A stretch of DNA of 23,582 nt, from positions 1 through 23,582 of the forward strand of contig CAJTMZ010000070.1 of assembly GCA_910577445.1 (NCBI GenBank). The letters run 5' to 3'. The notes under the pieces were generated by a model that had not been told where the DNA came from, searched no databases, and saw only the letters and a program-made list of their open reading frames with translations. Each line of letters begins with the position of its first letter. Position 1 is the stretch's first letter. The translations under genes were made by a program, and so were the position numbers. Shown in pieces: positions 15,675 through 23,582 of the stretch. The stretch comes from an uncultured Lachnospiraceae bacterium. GTDB lineage: Bacteria; Bacillota; Clostridia; Lachnospirales; Lachnospiraceae.

Positions 15675-17069
15675 TTATCCCGTAACGCCCATCATCTTAT
15701 CCAGCCTGCGGCGAACGGAAATATACGCGGGAATCAGAAACGCGTCCGCAAACAGCCAGGCCAGAGGGCTGGCCAGACAGACCCCTGTAAACCCGAAAAC
15801 CGGAACCAGTAAAAGGGCCGCCAGAGTCCTTGCCACCATCTCAAACACACCGGCCATAATCGCCAGAACGCCAAATCCCATTCCCTGTATCATAAACCGG
15901 ATGATGTTCACCAGCGCAAGCGGAATATAAAAAGCGCCGTTGATTATCAGAAACTGCCTTGCCATTTCCAGAAGCCGGGTTTCCCCGGTATCCACAAAAA
16001 GCGCCGCCAGATGAGTGCCGAAAAAATACAAAAGCACAAAAGCAAGAACAGAATATCCTATTCCCAGAATCGTACAGTCCTTCAGCCCTCTTCCCAGACG
16101 CTCCAGCTTTTTTTCCCCCACATTCTGCCCGCCGTAAGTGGCCATAGTGGTTCCCATAGCGTCAAAAGGACAGCTCACGAACATACTCACCTTGCCCGCC
16201 GCCGTCACCGCGGCCACCACGGCGGAGCCCAGCGTATTCACGGCAGTCTGGAGAATAACCGAGCCGATTGCCGTAATCGAATACTGCAGCCCCATGGGAA
16301 TCCCCATCCCGCAAAGGGTCCACATATGATGAGCATTGATTTTCCATTCTTCCTTTGTAATATGTAAAAGTTCAAATTTCTTTATCGTATAAATAAGGCA
16401 CAAAACTCCCGAAACAAGCTGGGATACCACGGTGGCAACCGCCGCTCCCGCAACTCCCATGTCAAAAGTCAGAATGCAGAGGAAATCCAGCCCGATATTA
16501 AGCACCGAGGACAGCGTCAGAAAATACAGAGGAGTCCTGCTGTTTCCCATGGCCCGGATAATGCCGGACAGCATATTGTAGAGAAAGGTAGCCGGTATCC
16601 CCGCAAAAATAACCACAATATAGGCGTAGGATTCCGCAAAAATATCCTCCGGCGTTTTCATCCACATCAATATATTTTTGCATAAAAAAACAACCGTCAC
16701 CGTTATAACCGCAGAAAAAATTGCCGCAAGCCATGTGCTGTTGGCCGCAAACTGCCGCATTCCAGAATAATCCCTTGCCCCAAACTTGTGCGCTATGGGA
16801 ATGGAAAAACCGCTGCACACGCCCATACAAAATCCTACAATCATAAAATTGACAGAGCCTGTCGCCCCCACTCCCGCCAGAGCGTTAACGCCCAGAATCC
16901 GCCCCACAATCACCGTGTCCACCACGCTGTAGAACTGCTGGAACAGCGCGCCGCACAAAAGCGGAATGGAAAATCCCAGAATCAGTCCCATAGGGGAACC
17001 CACCGTCATATCCTTCGTTGCACTCTTTGACACGCTCTTTTTTTCTTCCCTGACCTTTACCTCAGCCAT
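15675..17069 (-). CDS. MATE-family multidrug/toxin exporter
   Basis: A 464-residue membrane protein with about twelve hydrophobic segments in two homologous halves, typical of MATE transporters that export cationic drugs or metabolites using a Na+ or H+ gradient. Recognisable pieces are GFSIPLLCGALFQQFYSVVDTVIVGR at the first helices and ALAGVGATGSV. The start is placed at MAEVKVREEKK because AGGAGG lies seven bases upstream; a longer version runs into the terminator of the previous gene. A 6-bp hairpin (17083-17101) sits directly before the ribosome site. The exported substrate is unknown. Confidence 0.92.
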   Translation of the reverse strand: MAEVKVREEKKSVSKSATKDMTVGSPMGLILGFSIPLLCGALFQQFYSVVDTVIVGRILGVNALAGVGATGSVNFMIVGFCMGVCSGFSIPIAHKFGARDYSGMRQFAANSTWLAAIFSAVITVTVVFLCKNILMWMKTPEDIFAESYAYIVVIFAGIPATFLYNMLSGIIRAMGNSRTPLYFLTLSSVLNIGLDFLCILTFDMGVAGAAVATVVSQLVSGVLCLIYTIKKFELLHITKEEWKINAHHMWTLCGMGIPMGLQYSITAIGSVILQTAVNTLGSAVVAAVTAAGKVSMFVSCPFDAMGTTMATYGGQNVGEKKLERLGRGLKDCTILGIGYSVLAFVLLYFFGTHLAALFVDTGETRLLEMARQFLIINGAFYIPLALVNIIRFMIQGMGFGVLAIMAGVFEMVARTLAALLLVPVFGFTGVCLASPLAWLFADAFLIPAYISVRRRLDKMMGVTG

Positions 17070-17118
17070 TTCAATCCTCCTGGCAGACCTTTCCCGTCTG
17101 CATTGCACTAAAATTTTT

Positions 17119-17170
17119 ATAAAAACAGCCTGTGCGATTACAGTAAGTAAGAGTATAATCACACAGGCTG
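17119..17170 (-). terminator. Intrinsic terminator of the sugar operon
   Basis: On the minus strand a 15-bp stem with one mismatch (arms 17156-17170 and 17126-17140) is followed by TTTTTAT. It lies about 40 bases after the isomerase stop, which fits the end of the LacI to isomerase operon. The MATE gene begins only some 50 bases further, so read-through is possible. Confidence 0.85.
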
Positions 17171-17209
17171 TAAATTACAATACTAATTTTTCAAAAATAA
17201 AATAAATTT

Positions 17210-18700
17210 TCAGGCGAACGGATTTTCGGACTTATAAAGCATTCCCTTCGGCTGATTAAAACCGATTTCTTCCATCGGAACGCCGATATACTTAAACACT
17301 TCATAGAGCGCTTTTCCATGATGGCCGAAAGCCACCGCGCCGTGATGAGGATAATTCCCCTCAATCAGTACATGACGGTAGAATCTTCCCATCTCAGGGA
17401 TTGCAAATACGCCGATGCCGCCAAACGACTTTGTCGCCACGGGAAGAACCTCACCCTGGGCAATGTAGGCGCACAGTTTATTGTCCGCCGTTGACTGAAT
17501 CCGGTAGAATGTGATATCGCCGGGAACAATGTCGCCTTCCAGCGTGCCGTTGGTAACCTCTACCGGCAGAGACCTTGCCATAATCATCTGATTCTTCATG
17601 CTACAGAATGCCAGCTTCTTTGAACAGGTGTTGCCGCAGTGGAATCCCATGAAAGTATCCTTGTGGGTGTAATCAAATTTGCCTCTGATGGATTCCTCGT
17701 ACATATCGGCGGGAACCGTGTTGTTGATGTCAAGCAGCGTAACCACATCGTCGCTCACAGCCGTGCCGATAAACTCGCTTAAGCAGCCGTAAATATCCAC
17801 CTCGCAGGAAACGGGGATTCCCATTCCGGCCAGACGGCTGTTCACATAGCAGGGAACAAATCCAAACTGCGTCTGGAACGCGGGCCAGCATTTTCCGGCA
17901 ATGGCAACATACTCACGGTATCCCTTATGCGCCTCCACCCAGTCAAGAAGTGTCAGCTCATACTGCGCCAGCTTGCTTAAAATTTCAGGCTTCTGGTTGC
18001 CCTCGCCAAGTTCCTCTTCCATTTCCTTTACCTTGGCCGGAATCCTCTCGTCGCCCTCATGCTTATTGAATGCCTCAAACAAGTCCAGCTCGGAATTTTC
18101 TTCAATTTCCACTCCCAGATTGTAAAGCTGCTTGATAGGCGCGTTGCAGGCAAGGAAATTGAGGGGTCTGGGGCCGAAGCTGATAATCTTAAGACTCTTA
18201 AGTCCCACGATTGCCCTTGCGACGGGCACAAATTCATTAATCATATCCGCGCATTCTTCCGCGGTGCCTACGGGGTACTCGGGAATATAGGCTCTCACAT
18301 TGCGGAGTTTTAAGTTGTAGCTTGCGTTCAGCATACCGCAGTAAGCGTCGCCTCTGCCGCCTACCAAATCATTCTGGCTTTCCTCGGAAGCCGCAATAAA
18401 CATGGACGGTCCGTCAAAATGCTTTGCCAGAAGAGTTTCGGAGATTTCGGGGCCGAAGTTGCCAAGGTATACGCAAAGGGCGTTACAGCCGGCTTTTTTG
18501 ATATCCTCAAGAGCCTGAACCATGTGGATTTCGCTTTCCACAATGCAGACCGGACATTCATAAATGTCTGCTGCATCATATTTGGCTTTATATGCCTCTA
18601 CCAGGGCTTTCCTTCTGTTGACGGACAGAGATTCCGGGAAACAGTCGCGGCTCACCGCTACGATTCCGATTTTTACTTTGGGTAAATTGTTCATTTTCAT
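17210..18700 (-). CDS. L-fucose/L-arabinose isomerase-family protein
   Basis: The 496 residues resemble the FucI/AraA isomerase superfamily, which interconvert aldoses and ketoses with a divalent metal. The acidic metal ligands appear as E300 (SCEVDIYG) and D324 (LLDINN); their spacing of 24 equals that of E337 and D361 in E. coli FucI. Histidine-rich motifs near the C-terminus (YPHHGAVAFGHHG) supply further ligand candidates. AGGAGG precedes the start, closer to the first ATG than usual, so MNNLPKVKIG two codons on is an equal candidate. It is the last gene of the operon, with a kinase and a DUF4867 protein upstream. The sugar cannot be named. Confidence 0.85.
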   Translation of the reverse strand: MKMNNLPKVKIGIVAVSRDCFPESLSVNRRKALVEAYKAKYDAADIYECPVCIVESEIHMVQALEDIKKAGCNALCVYLGNFGPEISETLLAKHFDGPSMFIAASEESQNDLVGGRGDAYCGMLNASYNLKLRNVRAYIPEYPVGTAEECADMINEFVPVARAIVGLKSLKIISFGPRPLNFLACNAPIKQLYNLGVEIEENSELDLFEAFNKHEGDERIPAKVKEMEEELGEGNQKPEILSKLAQYELTLLDWVEAHKGYREYVAIAGKCWPAFQTQFGFVPCYVNSRLAGMGIPVSCEVDIYGCLSEFIGTAVSDDVVTLLDINNTVPADMYEESIRGKFDYTHKDTFMGFHCGNTCSKKLAFCSMKNQMIMARSLPVEVTNGTLEGDIVPGDITFYRIQSTADNKLCAYIAQGEVLPVATKSFGGIGVFAIPEMGRFYRHVLIEGNYPHHGAVAFGHHGKALYEVFKYIGVPMEEIGFNQPKGMLYKSENPFA

Positions 18701-18714
18701 TATCCTCCTATTTG

Positions 18715-18920
18715 AAGTTCCGCTTCGGCTCCTCGGTACACCTGGTCTAAATCAATTTCCGGTCACTTTTTGTGCCCGTAAATCGATTTGTGCACTGGAT
18801 GAGCCTTCGCTGTTTTCAAGTTCCGCTCCGGCTCCTTCAGTGCACCTGGTCTAAATCAATTTCCGGTCACTTTGTGCCCGTAAATCGATTTGTGTACTGG
18901 ATGAGCCTTCGCTGTTTTTT
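18715..18920. repeat. Tandem pair of 103-bp units forming a 206-bp inverted structure
   Basis: Copy 1 (18715-18817) and copy 2 (18818-18920) are nearly identical. Each unit is itself an imperfect palindrome: GGCTC at its start pairs with GAGCC at its end, with AAATC/GATTT and CAC/GTG inside. The copies differ in a way that favours pairing across them: GTACAC (18736) with GTGTAC (18892), and GTGCAC (18790) with GTGCAC (18840), both centred near 18817. The block lies between the DUF4867 and isomerase genes and holds no reading frame of its own. It could affect RNA stability or relative expression within the operon. Confidence 0.85.
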
Positions 18921-18928
18921 AGTTTTGC

Positions 18929-19552
18929 TTACTCGTTCACGCAGAGATTTTTTCCGGTAAGTCCCATGGGGCTTCCCTCCGGAAGCCCTCCCTCCGGGTG
19001 TCCTAAAAGCCATTTGTTTTTGGCTGTCAGATGCCCGTCCTCGCCGCCTGCATGCTCCTTATCCAAAGGCAGATTGGTTCCCTTAGGAAGCACAATCGTC
19101 ACCTTGAAGCCGGCGTCGCCCACTCCGCAGGGGGCATAGTGAAGGGTGGTGGCGTAGATTTCCACTGCCGTTCCCTTTGGCAGAAGAAATGCTTCCGCCA
19201 GAGCGGTATCATAGGTAAAGTCATCCGTAATGTCCTGCTGGCTCCCCAGAATTAAAATGGCGTCCGTTGCGGCCACGTTAATTTCGGAATTTCTGTGGTA
19301 TTCCAGCGCGTTCAGCATGGAATTATGGCCGTTGCAGTAACCGACCTGAATGGGCAGCTCCCCGTATGTCTTTTCGGTAAGTTCCTTCATCACCGGAAGC
19401 GCTTCTAAGGGCTCGAACCCGGGTACATACGCCACGTCGTCAGGCAGAGGCGTTTCCTCCTCCATGACTTTCACAAGGCCGGAAAAGTCGATGTCTTTCA
19501 CAACCTTTCCGTATTTTTTGAAACGCTCGTCCGTTACATCGTAAATCTTCAT
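18929..19552 (-). CDS. DUF4867 family protein
   Basis: The 207-residue protein matches the DUF4867 family, seen beside FucI-like isomerases and FGGY kinases in clostridia. Its sequence suggests a beta-rich, cupin-like barrel (LAEAFLLPKGTAVEIYATTLHYAPC, then GFKVTIVLPKGTN), a fold often used for sugar epimerases or mutarotases. Its exact reaction is not known to me. AAAGGAAAAAG lies before the ATG. It follows the kinase gene by about 70 bases and is separated from the isomerase by the large repeat. Confidence 0.8.
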   Translation of the reverse strand: MKIYDVTDERFKKYGKVVKDIDFSGLVKVMEEETPLPDDVAYVPGFEPLEALPVMKELTEKTYGELPIQVGYCNGHNSMLNALEYHRNSEINVAATDAILILGSQQDITDDFTYDTALAEAFLLPKGTAVEIYATTLHYAPCGVGDAGFKVTIVLPKGTNLPLDKEHAGGEDGHLTAKNKWLLGHPEGGLPEGSPMGLTGKNLCVNE

Positions 19553-19620
19553 ATCTTTTTCCTTTCTCTCTGTAAATATTTCCGCAGACTCTCTTCACTG
19601 CATTGAAAGTCCGCCGTTTT

Positions 19621-21093
19621 TCAGTTCCGCAAAATATCAAACAAAGGTCTGCAGGCAGGGTAAATTTCCTTGAACTTCCGGTATCTTTCTTCGTATTTTG
19701 CAACAAGCTCCGGCTCCGGTTCCACGGTGTCAACGATTCTGACGATTTTTTCCGCAGCCGCCTCCACGCTTTCATATTCCCCGCAGGCTACCGCCGCCAG
19801 CATGGCTCCGCCAAGGGCCGGCCCTTCCTCGCTTTCAATCACGTCCACCTTTAAATTCAGTATATTCGCAATCATCCTTTTCCACAAAGGACTCTTTGCG
19901 CCGCCGCCGCAGATTTTGGTTCTCTCCAGATGAATGCCCAGGGACTTCGCCACCTCCAGAGAATCCCGGAGGGCAAAGGCAACGCCCTCAAGCACTGCCT
20001 GGGTCATATCCGCTCTGGTAGTGTCCATTGTCATACCGATAAAAGTTCCCCTTGCGTTGGGGTTATTGTGCGGGGAACGCTCGCCCATCAGATAAGGGAG
20101 AAAATACACGTGGTTTTCGCCCAGCTTCTGAATCTCCTTTTGCTCCCCGGCATAGTTTTCCGTTCCGATAATATCCTCCATCCACCACTTGTTGCAGGAA
20201 GCCGCGCTTAACATACACCCCATCAGGTGGTAGTTTCCGTCCGCATGCGCAAAAGCATGGAGGGCGTTGAATTTGTCCACGCCGAATTTTTTCGAGGAAA
20301 TGAAAATCGTACCGCTGGTTCCCAGAGAAATATTGCACATTCCCTCGCCGACGGTTCCGGTTCCCACCGCCGCCGCCGCATTATCCCCGGCGCCCGCCGC
20401 TACCTTAACGGAGGGAGAAATGCCAAGCTGCTGCGCGATGTCCTCCTTCACCGTTCCCACACATTCGTAGCTTTCAAAAAGCTTCGGCAGCATTTCCACG
20501 CTGATTCCGCAGATATCGCACATTTCACCGGACCACCTGCGGTTCTTCACATCCAGAAGCAGCATTCCCGAAGCGTCCGACACGTCCGTACAGTGTACGC
20601 CGGTCAGCTTATAGGCAATGTAATCCTTGGGAAGCATGATTTTGGAAATCCTCGCAAAATTTTCCGGCTCTTTATTTTTTACCCATAAAATCTTGGGAGC
20701 GGTGAAGCCGGTAAAGGAAATATTTGCCGTATATTCGGAGAGCTTTTCCTTCCCAATCACATTGTTCAGATAATCGCATTCCTCAAAAGTTCTCCCGTCA
20801 TTCCACAAAATGGCGGGACGTATCACATTGTCATCCTTATCCAGAATCACAAGCCCGTGCATCTGCCCGCCAAAGCTGATTCCCTTAACCTCACTCTTAT
20901 CCACATCGGCCGTCAGCTCCTTAATTCCCTCCATGGTCTGGGTAAACCAGTCCTCGGGATTTTGCTGCGACCATCCCGGATTCGGGTAAAAAATCGGGTA
21001 CTCTCTGGAAACGATTTTCCGGATTTTTCCCTCTCCGTCCATCAGCAGCAGCTTTACCGCACTGGTCCCAAGGTCAACACCTACATACAGCAT
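19621..21093 (-). CDS. xylB: FGGY-family carbohydrate kinase, xylulokinase-like
   Basis: The 490 residues form a two-domain FGGY kinase that phosphorylates a sugar with ATP. Phosphate-1 motif GVDLGTSAVK opens the protein, GGQMHG marks the xylulose-type substrate site, D237 in AGAGDNAAAA is the catalytic base, and GGGAKSPLWKRMIA is the adenosine region. The overall pattern is closest to XylB. The start MLYVGVDLG is set by GGGAGG seven bases upstream; an extension of 36 residues is spurious. It follows the regulator gene by 34 bases. Substrate could be D-xylulose or a related ketose made by the adjacent isomerase. Confidence 0.9.
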   Translation of the reverse strand: MLYVGVDLGTSAVKLLLMDGEGKIRKIVSREYPIFYPNPGWSQQNPEDWFTQTMEGIKELTADVDKSEVKGISFGGQMHGLVILDKDDNVIRPAILWNDGRTFEECDYLNNVIGKEKLSEYTANISFTGFTAPKILWVKNKEPENFARISKIMLPKDYIAYKLTGVHCTDVSDASGMLLLDVKNRRWSGEMCDICGISVEMLPKLFESYECVGTVKEDIAQQLGISPSVKVAAGAGDNAAAAVGTGTVGEGMCNISLGTSGTIFISSKKFGVDKFNALHAFAHADGNYHLMGCMLSAASCNKWWMEDIIGTENYAGEQKEIQKLGENHVYFLPYLMGERSPHNNPNARGTFIGMTMDTTRADMTQAVLEGVAFALRDSLEVAKSLGIHLERTKICGGGAKSPLWKRMIANILNLKVDVIESEEGPALGGAMLAAVACGEYESVEAAAEKIVRIVDTVEPEPELVAKYEERYRKFKEIYPACRPLFDILRN

Positions 21094-21127
21094 AACAAAA
21101 CCTCCCTTTCCGCTTTTCAATTCTCTG

Positions 21128-22219
21128 CTACTCTTCCGTAAAATAACACAGATTTTCACCTGTGATAATTTCAAGCTTGGAATAGAACTTCTTTTTTTCA
21201 TTGGAAATCCCGTAACACATTTCTTCGAACAAAAGCTTGATTCCCAGATACGCCTGCCTGCTCAAATCCTGATACACCACCGCGTCAATCACCGAATCCC
21301 GAATGTCCTTTTTGATTTCCTCAAATAAATCAAAGCCCACCAGTCTGATATCACACCTGCCGCAGCCCCGAAGCGCCCTCGCCATGAGGTCAAGACGGTA
21401 AGTCAAATCAAAAATACCGCGCAGCTTTGGCTCCTTCTGCACACAGGAAGTAACCGCCCTGAAAATCTCCTCATCCTCCACCAGCTCAAAGGCAGCGGGA
21501 AGCACCTGACAGTCCGGGAAGTCCTTTATTTTATCCAGAAAACCGTTCAATCTGTCATGGATATCCTGATTGCTCCGGTATTCCGTGGTTACCGGCACAA
21601 AAATCTTTTTGGTTTCGGCGCCTTTGCCCGCCCCGGCTGCCCCTCCTGAAATCATCTTGCCAAGCAGCTCCGCCGCAAGCCGGCCGCTCCTGTAATAGTC
21701 CACGCCCACATAATAATTTTCGCCGCCTTTTTTGCTGTCCCGGCTCAGAAGAACCACCTGACAATCTTCCTCCGCAAGTCTTTGCAGAATCTTCTCCGTC
21801 ACTTCCTTATCATCGGAAGACGCAAGCAGAAAACTCCCCACTCCCTTAGCCAGCATATCTTCCACTTCCTGAAGCTGCCGCCAGGGCTCCTCCAATAAAG
21901 CCTCCGCAATTAAAACATGCAGGCCGTCGTCTCCAAATTCCTTAACCGCCTCGCTGATTCCCTTTCTCACCTCCGGAGAAAAGTAGTTGGCGCTCCGGGA
22001 CTGAAATCCCACATATCCGATGGTATACTGTCTGTTCAAAGCAAGATTTCTGGCGTTTTTATTCTGTACATAATGATACTTTTCCAGAGCCGCAATCACC
22101 GTGGCTTTTGTTTTCTCGCTGACATTTCCCTTGTTCTTTAAAACCTTGTAAATCGTTGTTCTGGAAATGCCGATTTCCGCGGCAATTGCTTCCAGTGTCA
22201 TCCGTGCTGCCGTCTCCAT
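21128..22219 (-). CDS. LacI-family transcriptional regulator
   Basis: The 363-residue protein begins with a LacI-type helix-turn-helix (MTLEAIAAEIGISRTTIYKVL, then the hinge-proximal SEKTKATVIAALEKYHY) and continues with a periplasmic-binding-protein-like sugar-sensing domain (TIGYVGFQ onwards). It most likely represses its own operon until a sugar or sugar phosphate binds. The start METAARMTLEA is set because the longer version covers the operator and promoter. The ribosome site (AGAGAG) is modest. It is the first gene of the operon with the kinase 34 bases downstream. Confidence 0.92.
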   Translation of the reverse strand: METAARMTLEAIAAEIGISRTTIYKVLKNKGNVSEKTKATVIAALEKYHYVQNKNARNLALNRQYTIGYVGFQSRSANYFSPEVRKGISEAVKEFGDDGLHVLIAEALLEEPWRQLQEVEDMLAKGVGSFLLASSDDKEVTEKILQRLAEEDCQVVLLSRDSKKGGENYYVGVDYYRSGRLAAELLGKMISGGAAGAGKGAETKKIFVPVTTEYRSNQDIHDRLNGFLDKIKDFPDCQVLPAAFELVEDEEIFRAVTSCVQKEPKLRGIFDLTYRLDLMARALRGCGRCDIRLVGFDLFEEIKKDIRDSVIDAVVYQDLSRQAYLGIKLLFEEMCYGISNEKKKFYSKLEIITGENLCYFTEE

Positions 22220-22240
22220 ACAGGCGCTCTCTTTCTCAAA

Positions 22241-22256
22241 GTTTACACGTGTTAAC
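22241..22256. promoter_or_regulatory. LacI-type operator
   Basis: GTTTACACGTGTTAAC is a palindrome with a central CG and 14 of 16 positions symmetric, the usual shape of a LacI/GalR operator. It lies at the predicted transcription start between promoter and regulator gene, where binding would block transcription. I see no second copy in the window. Confidence 0.75.
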
Positions 22257-22259
22257 TTT

Positions 22260-22288
22260 ATGATAACACCACCGGTTTCTATTGTCAA
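22260..22288 (-). promoter_or_regulatory. Promoter of the lacI-xylB-DUF4867-isomerase operon
   Basis: Read on the minus strand, TTGACA (22283-22288) and TATCAT (22260-22265) are spaced by exactly 17 bp. The operator follows immediately. Confidence 0.8.
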
Positions 22289-22411
22289 TTTGGACTTATA
22301 TACATGATTCCGCTTCTGTTTTTATGCAATATGTACAACTGGCAACTTTTAAGGGCAACGCCCGCCCCGGCAGGGACGCCGGAGAAAGCGTAATCGCACC
22401 CGCCCTCCCGC

Positions 22412-23281
22412 TCATTTCCCATCCGGTATCCCCGGAGCATATTTTATAAAAAAGTCCTCCGCCTTCTTTTCATCAAGCAAAAACCGCTTCTGCAGTTTCG
22501 CGACAATCCTTTCTTTGCCAAATCCCTCCTCCAGGTAATCCAGCACAAACGCCTCTATTCCGCGTTCCAGCCCTTCTTTTCGCAAGTCCTCTCCCCACTC
22601 TTCCATCGCCCTGCACATATCTACCCTTTCTCCTTCCTGCCGGTAATTCCTTTTTTGCTCTATGAAATCGGATTTGTTTATCATAACGCTGATAACGTCA
22701 AAGGTGTCCTCGTCCATCTCCCGCATCCGCCGTTCATTTTCCTCGCAGTACTTCCGAAGCTCCTCCTTGCTTTCCCTCCGCTTCAAAAAACCTATAAGCT
22801 CTCTTATACCTGTCTGAAAATTCTTTTCTTCCAGGTCTTTCGCCGTCACAAGATTTATGTGGTAATCCGAAATATACTGTTTGAAAATTTCGTTCTTCTT
22901 CCCAAAGTCTAACATATCGTGCAAATTTCTGCAACCGTCATATTCGTCCTCGCCGTGGTAGAATACTATTGTAATCACAGGGCTCAATCTGTCTTCCTTC
23001 CGCATACCTGACAAAAATTCCGCTGCGGCGCCATTTCCCATCTCATTCTTTCTCTCACGCGCTTTACGGTAATCCTCCTTTATCCTTTTAAGCTGCTTTT
23101 TATATTCCAGAACATCATATTCCATACAGCGAAAGGGCATGGCATAGTGGACCATATCCTGATTTTCCACGCCTATCAGAATATAGCTCCCTTCCCTGCA
23201 GACCTTTTTCAGGATATCCCTGCTCTTTGCCGCTTTCGAATAGACAGTCGGGCCTTCCTCAATCTCCTTTGCCGATATCAC
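22412..23281 (-). CDS. Rpn-family (PD-(D/E)XK) nuclease/transposase-like protein, probably frameshifted at its start
   Basis: The 289 residues belong to the Rpn family of recombination-promoting nucleases with a PD-(D/E)XK core. The core shows YILIGVENQDMVHYAMPF, with the acidic residue in ENQ, and PVITIVFYHGED; the C-terminus has the typical helical tail (EGLERGIEAFVLDYLEEGFG). The conserved N-terminal helix (ICDYLEKPERFADFING) is encoded upstream in the same frame but has no ATG. A well-placed ATG with AGGAGA lies at 23367, out of frame by one base. The GTG at 23281 with GGGGGAGG before it could still give a shortened protein. Confidence 0.75.
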   Translation of the reverse strand: MISAKEIEEGPTVYSKAAKSRDILKKVCREGSYILIGVENQDMVHYAMPFRCMEYDVLEYKKQLKRIKEDYRKARERKNEMGNGAAAEFLSGMRKEDRLSPVITIVFYHGEDEYDGCRNLHDMLDFGKKNEIFKQYISDYHINLVTAKDLEEKNFQTGIRELIGFLKRRESKEELRKYCEENERRMREMDEDTFDVISVMINKSDFIEQKRNYRQEGERVDMCRAMEEWGEDLRKEGLERGIEAFVLDYLEEGFGKERIVAKLQKRFLLDEKKAEDFFIKYAPGIPDGK

Positions 23282-23396
23282 CTGTCCTCCCCCATACAGA
23301 CTCCCGTTAATGAAGTCGGCAAACCGCTCCGGCTTCTCCAGATAGTCGCAGATAACGTTATTCCCATATCTTCTCCTGACTGCATAATTTAATCTT

Positions 23397-23479
23397 ATTG
23401 GAAATACCGGCGAACCAGCCCGGCAGAAATGCCCTTTGAATATCCCTTTAAAGTTCAGGGATATGATAGAATTTCCAAT
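23397..23479. repeat. Nested inverted repeats upstream of the Rpn gene
   Basis: Outer arms ATTGGAAAT (23397-23405) and ATTTCCAAT (23471-23479) enclose a second perfect pair ATATCCCT (23440-23447) and AGGGATAT (23457-23464). It lies about 30 bases upstream of the Rpn ATG. The structure could be a mobile-element end, a cruciform or a leader fold. From 23480 to the end of the window I see no gene, only an A/T-rich stretch. Confidence 0.55.
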
Positions 23480-23582
23480 GTGTTTTCTGATAAAATCAGA
23501 ATAACAGAATCTGATGAGAAATCAAGAAAGAAACCGGTAAAAAATTATTATAAAAGTATAAACTGCTGCCGGCGCGCCGCTG

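Noticed and set aside
17070..17162. Longer start for the MATE transporter.
   Set aside because: It enters the terminator of the sugar operon; the AGGAGG site supports the start at 17069.
21094..21201. Longer start for the xylulokinase-like kinase.
   Set aside because: It overlaps the end of the regulator gene, and the phosphate-1 motif begins only at the internal ATG, which has a good ribosome site.
22220..22288. Longer start for the LacI regulator.
   Set aside because: It would cover the operator and promoter; the HTH begins only after the internal ATG.

Overview
The window looks like chromosome of an anaerobic Firmicute of the Lachnospiraceae type. The reasons are a class III (oxygen-sensitive) ribonucleotide reductase with its activase, purine-rich Shine-Dalgarno sites close to AGGAGG, moderate GC content, a hybrid kinase with an N-terminal seven-helix sensor, and a sugar cluster pairing a FucI-like isomerase with a DUF4867 protein. 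I see no phage or plasmid module and no rRNA or tRNA.

Layout. (1) 1-3049: a structured leader followed by nrdD-nrdG (+). (2) 3056-5108: an unrecognised 537-aa protein overlapping a small XRE-type protein (-), with a doubtful small ORF upstream. (3) about 5436-5832: a rifampin ADP-ribosyltransferase (arr) relic (+) with its promoter but no N-terminal part. (4) 5835-8195: an AEC permease, a YlmH-like S4 RNA-binding protein and a flavin reductase (all -). (5) 8397-14583: promoter, structured leader, 7TM hybrid histidine kinase, stand-alone receiver, CheX-like phosphatase, CheY-like receiver and a GH2 glycosidase (all +, tightly spaced). (6) 14589-17069: a 101-bp inverted-repeat block, then an XRE-Uma2 protein with an 11-bp-phased repeat array over its promoter, and a MATE exporter (-). 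(7) 17126-22288: a sugar operon (-) running LacI regulator, xylulokinase-like kinase, DUF4867, FucI-like isomerase. It has a clear promoter and operator at one end and a clear terminator at the other, and a 206-bp giant inverted/tandem repeat between its last two genes. (8) 22412-end: an Rpn/PD-(D/E)XK nuclease gene whose best start is out of frame by one base, with nested inverted repeats upstream.

How the genes work together. nrdG activates NrdD by installing the glycyl radical. The kinase operon carries a phosphorelay (His, Asp, Hpt-His, then free receivers) plus a receiver phosphatase, but no DNA-binding output and no flagellar gene is visible here; a glycosidase shares the transcript. 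The sugar operon encodes isomerisation and phosphorylation of an unidentified sugar under LacI control, with no transporter in the window.

The most interesting signals are non-coding: the 206-bp repeat inside the sugar operon, the ten-unit 11-bp phased array over the Uma2 promoter, the four-hairpin nrdD leader and the kinase-operon leader. The arr relic and the CheX-containing phosphorelay are the most interesting gene-level observations. I found no system I can call new with confidence.
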